Positions 38,801 to 49,524 of a stretch of 64,000 nucleotides of DNA are shown piece after piece. The stretch lies in the NCBI RefSeq assembly GCF_000003815.2, contig NC_049984.1:13452846-13516845 (forward strand). The letters are read 5' to 3'. Made by a program: the position numbers and the translations under genes. The notes under the pieces were generated by a model. That model was not told where the DNA came from and did not search any database. It saw only the letters and a program-made list of their open reading frames with translations. Origin of the DNA: Branchiostoma floridae. Taxonomy: Eukaryota > Chordata > Leptocardii > Amphioxiformes > Branchiostomatidae. Numbering within the stretch: position 1 is the first letter of the stretch; each line of letters opens with the position of its first letter.

Positions 38801-41800
38801 AGGTAGTGTGTTGCTTGATGATATTCTAATGTATGCAATCAGAGAAACACAACTTACTTCTCCATGTCCTTGACCTTCAGTTCACTTGCCTTGGGCCCAC
38901 AGAGAGCTCCGATAAACCCAATCACCTGGAAAAGACAATACCTGGTGTTTAACAGGCGCTAGGCAGAACCATTGGAAGCAGCTGTGTCAGATAACTAAGC
39001 TACAGCATTGATTCTGGCATATCTTTCACCAAGAGCATGCCAAAAGTCTGGTTTAGCCCTCATTTATCGAACTCTAAAGAGAGGTTTTTGGAAACCATTC
39101 TGAATTGGAGAAACACTGAATTGAAACAGATAACAAAGACAAAATTTCTTAATCTCAACATAATTATATAAAAAGGGGAGCAGGGAACTAGGGGCTTATA
39201 GCTTAACTTGATTTGTTTGGGTCTTGTATCAACTGCCACTGACTTCATGTTTGACAGAACATTTGAGAAAACTTTCTATTCACTATATAAAATCGGTGAT
39301 CACATACATGTATAAAGTTTAAAAAAGCACCTGGACAATGGCATGCCCTCTTTCTTCTGAAAGGATTTCATTGATATATTCATAATTGTAGCTTAAATGT
39401 AACTGTTACAGTATCTTTATACCAATACATAAAGGTCAAATAATACAGCAACATTAGTGTCATGACAGCTGTAAATTACGTATTGATCACACAGAGTGGC
39501 AGTACTCACAGCAGAGGCAGATCTCTGGGACAGGGGAGCTGTGGTGAAACACTTGCACACTTCCTCGGACTGGGTCAGCAGGTCAATGAGCCCCAGGGTA
39601 CTGTTAGCCTGAAACAAATATGTCATAGGTCCCTCAACAGCCCTGCTAAATCTCACAACCCATGGTTATAATTAAACTGAGGAAAATTAATCTTGCATTA
39701 CCATGTACAGTCCTAACAAAATTCAATTTTGGCTGATCAGACAAATACTGCTTAACAATGCAAAATCAAAATGTTCCAGGCCAGGTACTGTCAACATCAT
39801 ATGCTGAATATTCAGATACACATTATATACAAGCACAATTTTCTGTTTTAACAGAAAAGAGGAGACTTCGCATTCACTGACAAGAGACAGCAGATTTTGT
39901 CTGAAACATCTGTTTATGTACCAGGTTCATGAAGCTCTTGCCAACACGTTCTTCATTTGTCAGGAACTTCTGTTTCTCCTCCCTCTCCTCTATAGACAGG
40001 GCTTTCCAGCTAGCTTCTGTGAAAGGAGAAAAGAAAAACATCCTGTTATACTGCAGCATGCAATCATTGTTACATGCATAGTTATAGGCATTTTCCAAGT
40101 TTTCAAGTTGGTGAGAGACCTAAATAATGTATGGATAAACTTTTCAGAACACTGTTATATGTCACCAAACCTCACATCAGGAGACGATATCTCATGATAC
40201 TAAGGACATCATTTTTGTATTTGGTAACATTTTAAAGAGATTTAGCTTTAAGTTTGTGGGGATTTATTCTTGTGTATAAAATGTTTGCAGTGGTTTTTAA
40301 GTTTGCGACTTAAACAAGGGGGCTCCTTTAATATTGTAGTGAAGAGGCTACCCAAAAATCATGAACATAAAACCTATCTGCACATTCCCCTTTTACGGTA
40401 ATCAGGAAATCAGAGGAAGATCTGAAATGAACAGTCCTGACCATCCTCCTTGGCCTTCTGGATCTTCCTGACGTTCGCCAGTCTGGCCAGGCTGTCGTGG
40501 AGCTGGTACAACAGGGTGTCCAGGATCGCTCCAAGGAAGGCCTGCAGACAGAGGCAAAGGGTGGGTCAGTAGTACTGTAAGGCCGAGATGGAGGTGTCGT
40601 GGGTTCGAGTCCTGGCATTCTTTTTATTTTACCACAGTCGTGACTTGGAATTAACTATAAGATAGAATCACTGGAATCATTAAACAGCCTGGTAGATACA
40701 GTTACCTGCACAACATGAAGAGAAACAACTTGTGTCACAGAGCAGACATTGACACTCAATCCTTGTTCATATTAAAAAAACATCTAACAACACACATCTA
40801 ATAACACAAACATGCCGTGTGTTTGATATATTCAGACTTTGTGTGCTATAACCGCATGCCTGTAGAGAAGGTGTGTTATGCTGAAGGGCAATTATACCGG
40901 CTATTCAGATACAGATATACAATGCACAAATGTGATCTATTGCACTATGAAATTTGTCAATACCTGGAACTTGTCGGTGCCACACATGTTGAGTACAGAA
41001 GCCCTACAGTCCTGCCACTGCCACAGACTCTCCAGCAACTTGGCAATCTCAAACCTGCCATTGGACAAAGCTGGTTTATGTGGATAGCTCACAAGTGATC
41101 AATATGGAGTAATAATGACTGGTGGTTATGGCAAAATGGAGCTTTTTCATTAGTCATTAGTTCACTAATTCTTTCCTTACCTTGACCCATATTTGTCAAA
41201 GTCATCTTTGTCCACGTCTAGCCCCTCCACAACATCCACACTGACGTATGTGTGCAGCAGGGCAGGCCCCAGCCCTGTCTGTACACTGGGACAGGTGTGC
41301 ACCATGGCTGCCAGGTCTGTCATGATACCTGTGCCCCAGCCTTGGGAACTATGGAAACAGAAAACTGCATAAGTAAAGGAGGCTTAAGGCCACACAGTGA
41401 AAAGATAGCGGTGACAAATTAATAAATGTTCCCTCAGTACAAGACTAGGCCAGAAAGGGTTACCTGCGCAGTAACATAGTTTTTCATGACAGAGATTTTA
41501 CATACACTATCTCCGTAAAAACAGTCAGTCCTCTGGACGCTAGAAGCTATGGGGAAAGGATGTTTCAAGTTTTGCAAGTGAAAGGGTTCTGTAGTACAGT
41601 ATTGGTAGCAATGAATTGCAAAATCAATGCATATTCTAGGTGCCATGTATTGTAGTGGGGAAGTCACTCTGAAAACTACAAAAATAAAACCAATGCAAAT
41701 GTTTCAAGATTTATAGTACTAGAGTGCAGTTTGACATGACAAAAGTACAATGTATTAGACATGTTTTACCCTCTCTTCCTCTTGCCTGACTCGGTGAAGG

Positions 41801-44800
41801 ACAGCAGGGTTCCCACAATCTTACTGGCAGGGATGGGGCCTGGCATCAGGTCTGGGCGCTCCAGCAGGGTCACACAGCAGTCCACAAATGGGGACAACTA
41901 AATAATGAAATATCACAGGTGTCATTTGGAGAAAAATACAAGTATGTGGTAATTGTGGGTGTGTATTAACCAGTTTACATATTGTATGGTAACTGTATTG
42001 TATGGGGATACCATCTGTGTAGGCAGACGCAGACGCACACAAATTCACACACATACCCACACATGCACACGTGCGCACACAAACACACACACAAAAACAT
42101 GTGCACACACACAAGGAATCTCCATTAGGCTACTGTAGCTTCTATCTCACCTGAATGCCCTGGAGGATGCTGGGATGGACCACCATGGAGTTGGTGACCA
42201 CAAACCTGAACCATGTGGCCATGTCCTTCACCAGGAACTCAGGCAGCTGGGAGAACACACGCTTCTGCTGTCTCTGTACCTCTGTCTCCTTCAGACCCTG
42301 CTGACAATATAATGTGAACAGAAATGAACACATGCTTCTGCTGTCTCTGTACCTCTGTCTCTTTCAGACCCTGCTGACAATATAACAGACACAGACACAT
42401 TTGTTGTAGGTATGATGTTGATGTCATAGAGTTTTAAGCAGGCCATGACAAAACCAATCACCAACAAGGACATAACTGTTGAAGCATTTTCATTGACAAG
42501 ACAGTTGTTTGATACATGAACAATTATCGTGGTAAATCCTAATGTTCATTCAGTCACTGACAAAAGACAGTCAGTAAGCAGATGCTTTTATTGCTAAATT
42601 TTATGCAGTTGTTTGAGTAACTTTTATCTTGCAATACAGAACTAGTGTAAAAAGATACCTCTATATGTAGACAGTTATTGGTCACAGTTCCTTACAAACA
42701 TTTCTTGCGTGACTTGACCCTGATGGCTACCTGTGAGAATGAGGAAGTTTGTACCTGCTGACAGGTGTCCAGCTGCAGCTGGAGCCACCTGGACTGGGAC
42801 AGGTAGAACTCCGTCACACCTTGTACGAACACGGGGTCATTCAGGCAACAATCCCAGGTCGTCACAAGCAGCTGGGGAAAAAAATATGATGTTAGACCAC
42901 AAACATTCTCTTGTTGCTTACTGTTGTTATTCAAACTCAACTTAAATAGTCAAGGTATTGTAGCTGGATAAGTTTGGACTTCTCAGCTGTGTTATGAACT
43001 GATGAGACTTCCGACCATCCACTGATAGAACAGTCAGTATAAATACATGTTAAGCCTTGCACAGAGTTTAACAGATGGAGAGAAGGTTACAGGCTATGCA
43101 TTGTCCTTCATTGAAGAATGGATATTTCTTCCCATTCATAAAAATTTGGGCCTGTCTGTAAGTTTCTTTAATGAAAATGGCGCTTTGAACAGAGTCAGAC
43201 AACATTGTGTAGTAAGCACTATGTCACATAAGTAAGATTTCAGTAATGACAGAATGACCAACCATCTGAATCTTCTTGACCATCTCCTCCTCAGCTGTTC
43301 CCTGTTTGGCATTCAGGTGCACCTGGATGTCCCTAAAGGACAAAAAAGGTCAAAGGTTATTTTCTTGGAAGAAACAAAAAACACAAGTATGTGATATTCG
43401 GGCTGGACAATGACAAAAAATAGTTGCCCTTTTGATGACATGATTGAATAAGACAAACGATTCTTAGTGAATATACAGACATATGCAATATAGGGATGTA
43501 AAAACAAGATTGTTGAATAAGATAAGCATTTTTAGATGTAAATGTTGAGGTTGTATCAAACCTGTTCAGCCTCTGGTGATGGGCCAGTGCTGGTATCAGA
43601 CCAACGTTCAGGGCTCGCTGGGTCAGGTGGAAAATCTCTGTCATGAAGTTGAATTGACCTTGAAGTTCCTCTGGAACACGACACTTTTCTGCACCTTTCG
43701 ACTCCTCAGATACTAAGATACAGTGGAAATGAAGATAAAGTACAGTTAGCAGATTACAAATACTGTTGTCATTAAACAAACCATATGCATAATGTTAAAA
43801 TTGTTACAGACAAAATGGTAATTGTTTTGTTCTCTTATTTTAGTCACCTTTATCAATATGAGGTATACTAATAATGTATTCATAATAAATCTGTTGATAG
43901 TTATGCTGTCCCCATTGTTCGTTTGTCTAATTATGTAATATAGTATCTGACATTAAAACACCTTAACTTGGAAACCGATCCTCTCCAAGAAGGCTACCTG
44001 TCCAAATTGACCTTTTCCCCCCAGCTGGTCATGTTGGGCAGTATTTGTCAATAACTGTATTCTAACCTGGATACTGCTATGATAAACATGTCTGTGCTTA
44101 CCTATCTGTCCTCCTGCCAGACATGTCTCAAACTCATAGTTGAGCCGGCAGGGCTGTGACTTGGAGTAGGCAGGGTCCACCTTGGCCAGCTTGTCCTGCC
44201 CTCCCCTCACAATAGGCATGCAGAGATGGAGCAGCACCGCACTCAGGTTTAACATGTAGCCTGAGAATAGGAGCACAATTAGTCATAAGATCAGTGCTTT
44301 ATAAACAAGAACTCAGAGACCTCATACCTGTCATATTTATAGAGCTAACATTCTGGACACCTGCTGATATAATGCACTCATTTTCTAATTGGTGCAAAAT
44401 AAGGTCCATTGATTTTTTTTCAGGTCCGTTTTTTCAGACTGGTCCAAGAAGAAAAAAAATGGTTTTGTACCAGTACAACGTACATGTCCCTACCCCTAGT
44501 AGGACAGGGTGTAAATCTTACCATCCCCACAGGCAGCTTGCATCTGCTGTCCCATCTGTGGACTCACGGTCGTCCGCAGCTCATTCATATTCAAGATGGC
44601 AGCAATCCACGCCAGAACGGTCTCCTTGTGCGTCTTCATCATCCTGCGGAAGGTCCCGTGCACGACCTCGTGGATGCGGTGCAGTCCTTCGTGTACGTGC
44701 TGCTCTACGATCCGCAGGTCATCCACGGTTGGTTTGGGGAACCCACGCAGGGACATGAAGGGAACTGCAGTAATAATATTAGGATTATCGTCGGCTGTAG

Positions 44801-47800
44801 GCTTCTTACAGTCTCCTACAGCCTTGGAAATATATATCTTTGGGACGCTCTAACTGGGCTGAGGTTTCCACTTTTGAGGGCAACTGTCAGCCTTCAGAGA
44901 TTCAGCTTTACCACGGCAACTGATATTTAGAGAATTCTTTGATTGACCTCAGTCCAGTTTGTATTATATAGGCCGCTGGCATGGCTATGCTAAGAGAATG
45001 GCTTTGTTACAGTCAATGATATATCTAACAGTAATACATGCAATACTAAACACAAAAAATGCTGATAATAAAAAAAAAATACAAACTTGATAAAAACAAG
45101 ATGTACTGAAAAAACAGCATGCACTAACTTTCACAGCATTATACACACTGCTATAAAACAATGTATCATACATACGGGTGGCAGGGGAAGGGAACATGTA
45201 GCGCTCCATTGGCACAATGGTCGTCAGTGACAGCAGGGTGCCCAGGATGGACTTCTGCTCAAAGTAGATGCCCAGGTTGTGGCAGCCCTCCTCCACCTCC
45301 CGGTCCAGCGCTGCGGCCATGATGGTGGTCATCCCCGGCTGGGACAGGACAGCGTCCAGCGCGGTCAGCATGGTGCCCTCCTGGAGAAGGATCTCATCCA
45401 TTCTGGGGCGAGGTGAAAGAAGGACCAAAATTGTAGCTCAACAATCAACACAAAAGTCAACACAAAAAATGATGATTTTGGTTGATCGTATCCATGTGAA
45501 TACTTTGTCAACTGTTTTGCATAATATACCATTGGAAAGCTTATTCCTTGCCCTTTACCATGATCATAGATTCGTAGGTTGAGCGCCAGGGCTACATATA
45601 GCCTAGAGTCCAGGCTAGGCTGCATACTTGTACATGTGTCTTAGTAGGTTGCAGAAGAAAAGAGCCAAAATTTTCTTTGATCAAATGTCAATTGTTTGTT
45701 TTGATTGATTTCGTGTAACATGCAGCTTATTTCATCCCTGTGTTTGCACACAAACTTTGGCACCCCAAATTTTGTCTGTTACAAACAATATTTTTTCCAA
45801 CACAAAATTTCAAAACTACCGATAGGTTATCATCCTTAGTTATAGACAGTGTGCGACCTTGTCTGAAACATTCTGTGAGGTGTAAGAGATACCAGATCAG
45901 TACCTTTTGACAGTCTTGATTCTGTCTACAGCCACTTTGACCAGCTTCACCATGGTGGGGTGGAAGGACTTGTCATGCACTGCCTGATCCATCATGGCTG
46001 CCAGCAGACCCTGGGTGACATTCACTCCATCATCTGACCAGCCAGCAGCTCTCGACAGGAACAAGTACAGGGCACCCTGCAGAGATCAAGGCACATCAGT
46101 GACAAGCCTAATAGCAACTCCATCATTACAAGTAGAAGGTCAGAAAAACATAATTACAACACTTAATTACAAGCTATAAAATTCTTAAACATGTATCATC
46201 AGAGACATTTTCATTATCTATCTAACACTTAGATGTTAAGAATATGGTGTACTAGTATACTTTGGTATATATCCATAAGTAAACCTAGGCAAATATTTGG
46301 GTGCACCAGTGCACCAGTGCACCCACAGAAAAAAAATGGGTGCACATCTCCAATTTTGGGTGCAACTGGGTGCACATACACCCAGTATTTCGAGCCCTGA
46401 GAATTTATACTAAACAAATGTAGTTCAAAAGACAAATAGGTACTAAGGATTCTAACTCTAACTCACCTCATTCCCACTTTTTCCATCTGACCACAGGTCA
46501 CCTTTTTCCTCACTTTTCCCCTTCAGTTCCTCTAACAAAGCCGGTACCACGAGATCCTTCACACATTCCGCTAGAGTGCCCAACACTTCATTGCCGTTGT
46601 CCCTGAGTATTGCTTCACATTCCCCGTAACACTGGCACAAGAACTTGACCTTGTCGTACTGCCACCTCATTCGTCTGTCAAAGATTTCCACCACCTTCCC
46701 CACCATGTCCTCCCCTGGGGTGGGGAGCTCCCCAGGGGTCAGATACAGCACCTTAAAAGCCTGGGCCTTTGTGTTTCCCTGTGTGGCCAACTCGACCTTG
46801 ATATCAAAAACCTTTGACAATGTTGACAGCAGTAGCTGTTCAAGGGGGACCTCCTTTGGGGGTGGTTTTGGCTTTGCTTTCTGAGTTTCCTTTGATGGCC
46901 CTTTTGTTTCCCTATTTATTGCAACAGATCTATTTTCCACTTTCCCTGTGTCAGTACTCATAGCCTGTAGTGCTGTTATCGACTGGTTGGTAGCTGGTTG
47001 ATCTTCTCTTGTTACTTTAGACTCTTTTCCTCTTGCTTCAGTAGGTGTATCCAGTTTTTCCGCAGGTTTACTTTTGCTGATAGGCTTTTGTTTATCTAGG
47101 TGTGTGTATGAAGACATTGTCTGGACTGGTTTTGGAGTTTCACCATTATCTTGAACTGCTGGAGTGGATGTTTGTACATTCTGATCATCTGGTGCAGGCG
47201 GAAAGGTACGGTCTATACCTCCAGACAGTTGTCCCAGCTTTGCAAGCCTTTGAGCGCGAAGTTCCTCTCTGCTTGGACCTGTAAATGCAGACACATCTAG
47301 GTAACGAAGATGTCAGATCCAACGAACTAGGTAATAATCCCTTTGGATGCAGAAGCCACATGTACCAGTTCATATGTTAGCACCCGATCTCTAATCATCT
47401 TTTGCACAACAGATCATAGACATACACTGTAGCAACATGGAACCATTAGGTATGACTGTTAAGGAAAAGTAAAGATTTTTCTTAGCCTGTATCAGCACCA
47501 TTACCAAGTTGCACTACCATGCAACAGAGCTTGGTTATAAACCAAGGTAGCCTGGTATCCAAACCTATTATAGCTGCGGAGTGCGGAGTCTCTCTCAAAT
47601 ATGTGAGAGGATTAAGAGACTCAGCAGCTACAATAGGTTTGGTTACCAGGCTGAACCCAAGGAGGTCTTGGTTGGAGCGAGTCAGGAAGGACTTTGAGGT
47701 GTGCGACCTCACCAGCATGGATCCGCTGGACAGATCTAGAGCTGCCTGGAAATCTGGTGTAATGACTGGCTGATTTACTGGGCACCCTTGTGTCAGGGAC

Positions 47801-49057
47801 CCCTGCATCACTCAATGATACTATAATCAAATACTAGACACTACTACTAGTACTACAGCATCGATTTCCACCTTTTGCACACTAGTACTTCCCAGTGGTC
47901 TGCTTGTACCTTTCAGCAAAGGTAGCAATGATCATTTTGGAAGCAGACACAAGCTGCAAATGTCCAACACACAGGAGTCAGTACATACCGGTGCCTGTTG
48001 TTCTCGCTGGCTCCCTGTTCCTGCCCAGCATCACCGCCAGGCCCAGCACACCCAGCGCTCCCAGGAACAGTGCCAGTCCCGTACCAGACTCCTTACCCTG
48101 AGATGGTGCCTGTTCACCTCCAGGCTATGGTGACAGAGATATACGGTAGATTAATACACTGTTCATCAGAGAAAACAAAAGCTGAAGCAATGATCGTAGA
48201 ATAGATCTTGCAGCATCCCGTTTCAAAATGATAATCATTAATGCACAGGTTTAGACTTTTAGAATAACGTATTGAACAACTTTATCCTATCGGTATTTAT
48301 TGTGATCTATTGTTCTTGTGTGCCAAATAAGCTTTAGGTGTGTGGTAAAATGATGTCCCTACAAAAAAAGCCGACCGCACCTCAGAGGTCTACAAAGGAG
48401 GCTAGCCATACACTACCTCATCCTCAGCAAAGATTTCCTCTTCCTCTTCGAACTCTTGATCCAGCTGCTCCACTGGGCCAACTCCATCATCGGTGCTGAA
48501 AATCAAACAGTTGTAAACAGTTCTTGTTCAGACCAAGCTTTGCTTATGTCTCATCACGGGCCTTTACCTTTGGCATATTGCCCACAATGCATCTTGCGGC
48601 TCATGTGCAGTAGGAACCATGAACACGCTTACAAACACCTCAGGACATTTTATAATATGATGGACAGAACTAGAAGGACTGTGGGATTGTGTGTGACTGT
48701 TTTAAATAGAATGTAGCGTAATACTTTCTGCATAAATTTATTTGAAGTTCATGTGTGTGTGGGGGGGGGGGTGCACGTTGCATTGCACTACGTAACTTAC
48801 GTAAGTTCAAAACCCAATGATTTTTAAATCCACATTTACCATAAAATACACAACGTACGTGTTCACATGATATCTAGTATGAATGGAAAACCATGCTCCC
48901 GTTACCCCAAATTAAATTCTTTCACTTCCGGGTTTCAGGAGAATACAGACGTTTACATCAAAATTAAAGAAATCAGACTACATAGAACTCACCTGGAACA
49001 CGCGATAGAGCACCACAAAACCAAACAGAATACATACAAGACCCACGGCGCTCTCAT
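32839..49057 (-). CDS. Membrane-anchored UBE4/UFD2-core plus E2 (UBC) fusion protein, 27 exons
   Basis: Exons (high to low): 49057-48993, 48495-48417, 48124-47989, 47278-46467, 46076-45904, 45402-45176, 44764-44522, 44260-44102, 43712-43562, 43332-43263, 42871-42755 (or 42731), 42297-42151, 41897-41770, 41348-41181, 41054-40964, 40541-40442, 40016-39922, 39608-39510, 38925-38858, 38296-38080, 37675-37505, 36889-36752, 36292-36135, 35571-35460, 34824-34732, 33987-33903, 33044-32839. All 26 junctions keep frame, giving about 1435 aa. Order: signal peptide 1-21, acidic segment, TM about 62-82, UBE4-like N-terminal segment ([14 protein letters not shown]), UFD2 core about 365-1115 (for example [45 protein letters not shown]), linker, UBC about 1205-1370 with NPN and catalytic Cys about 1283 ([15 protein letters not shown]), acidic C-tail. 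No U-box is found. Likely cytosolic-facing ubiquitin chain-building enzyme on the ER or secretory membranes (inference). Confidence 0.88.
34430..34470 (+). repeat. TTGTCA microsatellite after AATAAA (retroelement 3' tail-like)
   Basis: GCAATAAACTTCATTGTCAT is followed by further TTGTCA hexamers. Short tandem units directly after an AATAAA-containing segment are typical of the 3' ends of some non-LTR elements. No reverse transcriptase coding sequence is visible next to it. It lies in an intron of the E4-E2 gene. Confidence 0.45.
34978..35062 (+). mobile_element. tRNA-derived SINE head with A-tail
   Basis: GCGCTGAATGGCCGAGTGGC contains a perfect type-2 tRNA (Ser/Leu-like) A box, TGGCCGAGTGG. 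The B-box region is degenerate, and the unit ends in GGCGCC followed by a run of A. This fits a retroposed tRNA-derived fragment, not a working tRNA gene. Confidence 0.5.
40578..40622 (+). mobile_element. tRNA-like fragment with perfect B box
   Basis: GGTTCGAGTCC at about 40604 exactly matches the tRNA B box, and a weak A-box-like AAGGCCGAGATGG lies shortly upstream. The distance and missing acceptor-stem pairing argue for a SINE-type remnant in an intron. Confidence 0.35.
42027..42113. repeat. CA-rich microsatellite
   Basis: Interrupted (CA)n tract of almost 90 bp in an intron of the E4-E2 gene. Open frames through it are low-complexity artefacts. Confidence 0.85.
42261..42384 (-). repeat. 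Tandem duplication of an exon 5' end with its acceptor site
   Basis: 42261-42311 and 42334-42384 are 51 bp direct copies with one mismatch. Copy 1 contains the real NAGNAG acceptor (GTCAGCAG) and first codons ([12 protein letters not shown]) of exon 12 of the E4-E2 gene. Copy 2 lies just upstream in the intron and carries a second acceptor plus the same codons but no exon body. Confidence 0.85.
44805..44960 (+). repeat. Dispersed repeat shared with 53.1 kb, copy 1
   Basis: Contains 'ggctgaggtttcca', 'ttttg.gggca', 'ctgtcagcc' and a terminal 'ataggcc', found in the same order at 53105-53262. Non-coding, in an intron of the E4-E2 gene. Confidence 0.5.
46297..46385. repeat. Cluster of GGGTGCAC / GTGCACCC motifs
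   Basis: The palindromic core GTGCAC recurs at least five times within 90 bp in both orientations, around an A8 run. Simple or foldback repeat in an intron of the E4-E2 gene. No function is evident. Confidence 0.55.
47549..47652. mobile_element. Foldback (MITE-like) element
   Basis: The arm agcctggtatccaaaccta.. (47549-47576) is inverted at 47625-47652 with about two mismatches. An inner GAGTCTCT/AGAGACTC pair extends the hairpin. The arm ends resemble those of the element at 11842-11931. It lies in the intron between the TM exon and the UBE4-like exon. Confidence 0.65.
47989..49057 (-). other. N-terminal exons encoding signal peptide and TM helix of the E4-E2 protein
   Basis: Exon 1 gives [20 protein letters not shown], a classic signal peptide. 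Exon 2 gives a lumenal acidic run ([15 protein letters not shown]). Exon 3 gives a hydrophobic helix, [17 protein letters not shown], followed by RNR, so the positive-inside rule places the rest in the cytosol (type I topology). Junction phases are 2, 0 and 1. The phase-1 end (ACC G|GTATGT) joins exactly to exon 4 (TTTACAG|GT CCA AGC), which continues into UBE4-like sequence. The phase match is the main evidence that these exons belong to the same gene. Confidence 0.75.
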
Positions 49058-49524
49058 TTTTGTAATTTTGGAAGTTAAAAGCCTGAAAAGTCGCTACGGT
49101 TTCACTTTCGACAACCTGGCACCAACTCAGCTCCGATAAACCGGAACAGGAAGTAGAATACTTAACTTCGAATAGGGGTGTAAATATGAAATTTAAAACA
49201 GCCAACTGATTTCCTCAAAATGATATATATGAAGAATAATCCATTTATTTTATCAACATAAAAAGATTTTTGTATATATTTACTACATATTTTACGTTAG
49301 GTATCCCTGTTTATTGATACGCAATGCGAACATCCCCAGTCCAACAATAGAATGCCCCATTAAGAACTTTTGGAAAAGCGCTACAGTCGAACACGTGAGA
49401 ACGCCGTGAGAAATTTAAAACCACGCCGCAAACTTTCTTGCTAAAAAGTTACGATCACGGTAGGAGTAATTCCAGATAATCTGAAGACATAGGTTTGTGT
49501 CGGAGATAGAAGAAGTCGACGAAG
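49058..49524. promoter_or_regulatory. Bidirectional promoter region between the E4-E2 and C2H2 genes
   Basis: The two start codons lie 467 bp apart, head to head. ETS-type matches CCGGAA and AGGAAGT lie at about 49141-49154, roughly 90 bp from the E4-E2 ATG. A CACGTG E-box lies near 49393. No TATA box is obvious, as is common for housekeeping divergent promoters. Confidence 0.55.

Noticed and set aside
42027-42113. Open frames through the CA-rich tract
   Set aside because: Low-complexity microsatellite translation, not coding sequence.
32839-49057. Reading the E4-E2 locus as two neighbouring genes (UBE4-like and BIRC6-like)
   Set aside because: All exon junctions between the core and the UBC domain preserve phase, no U-box or stop is seen between them, and no promoter-like gap occurs. 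The ATG at 37675 sits immediately after an acceptor and looks internal.
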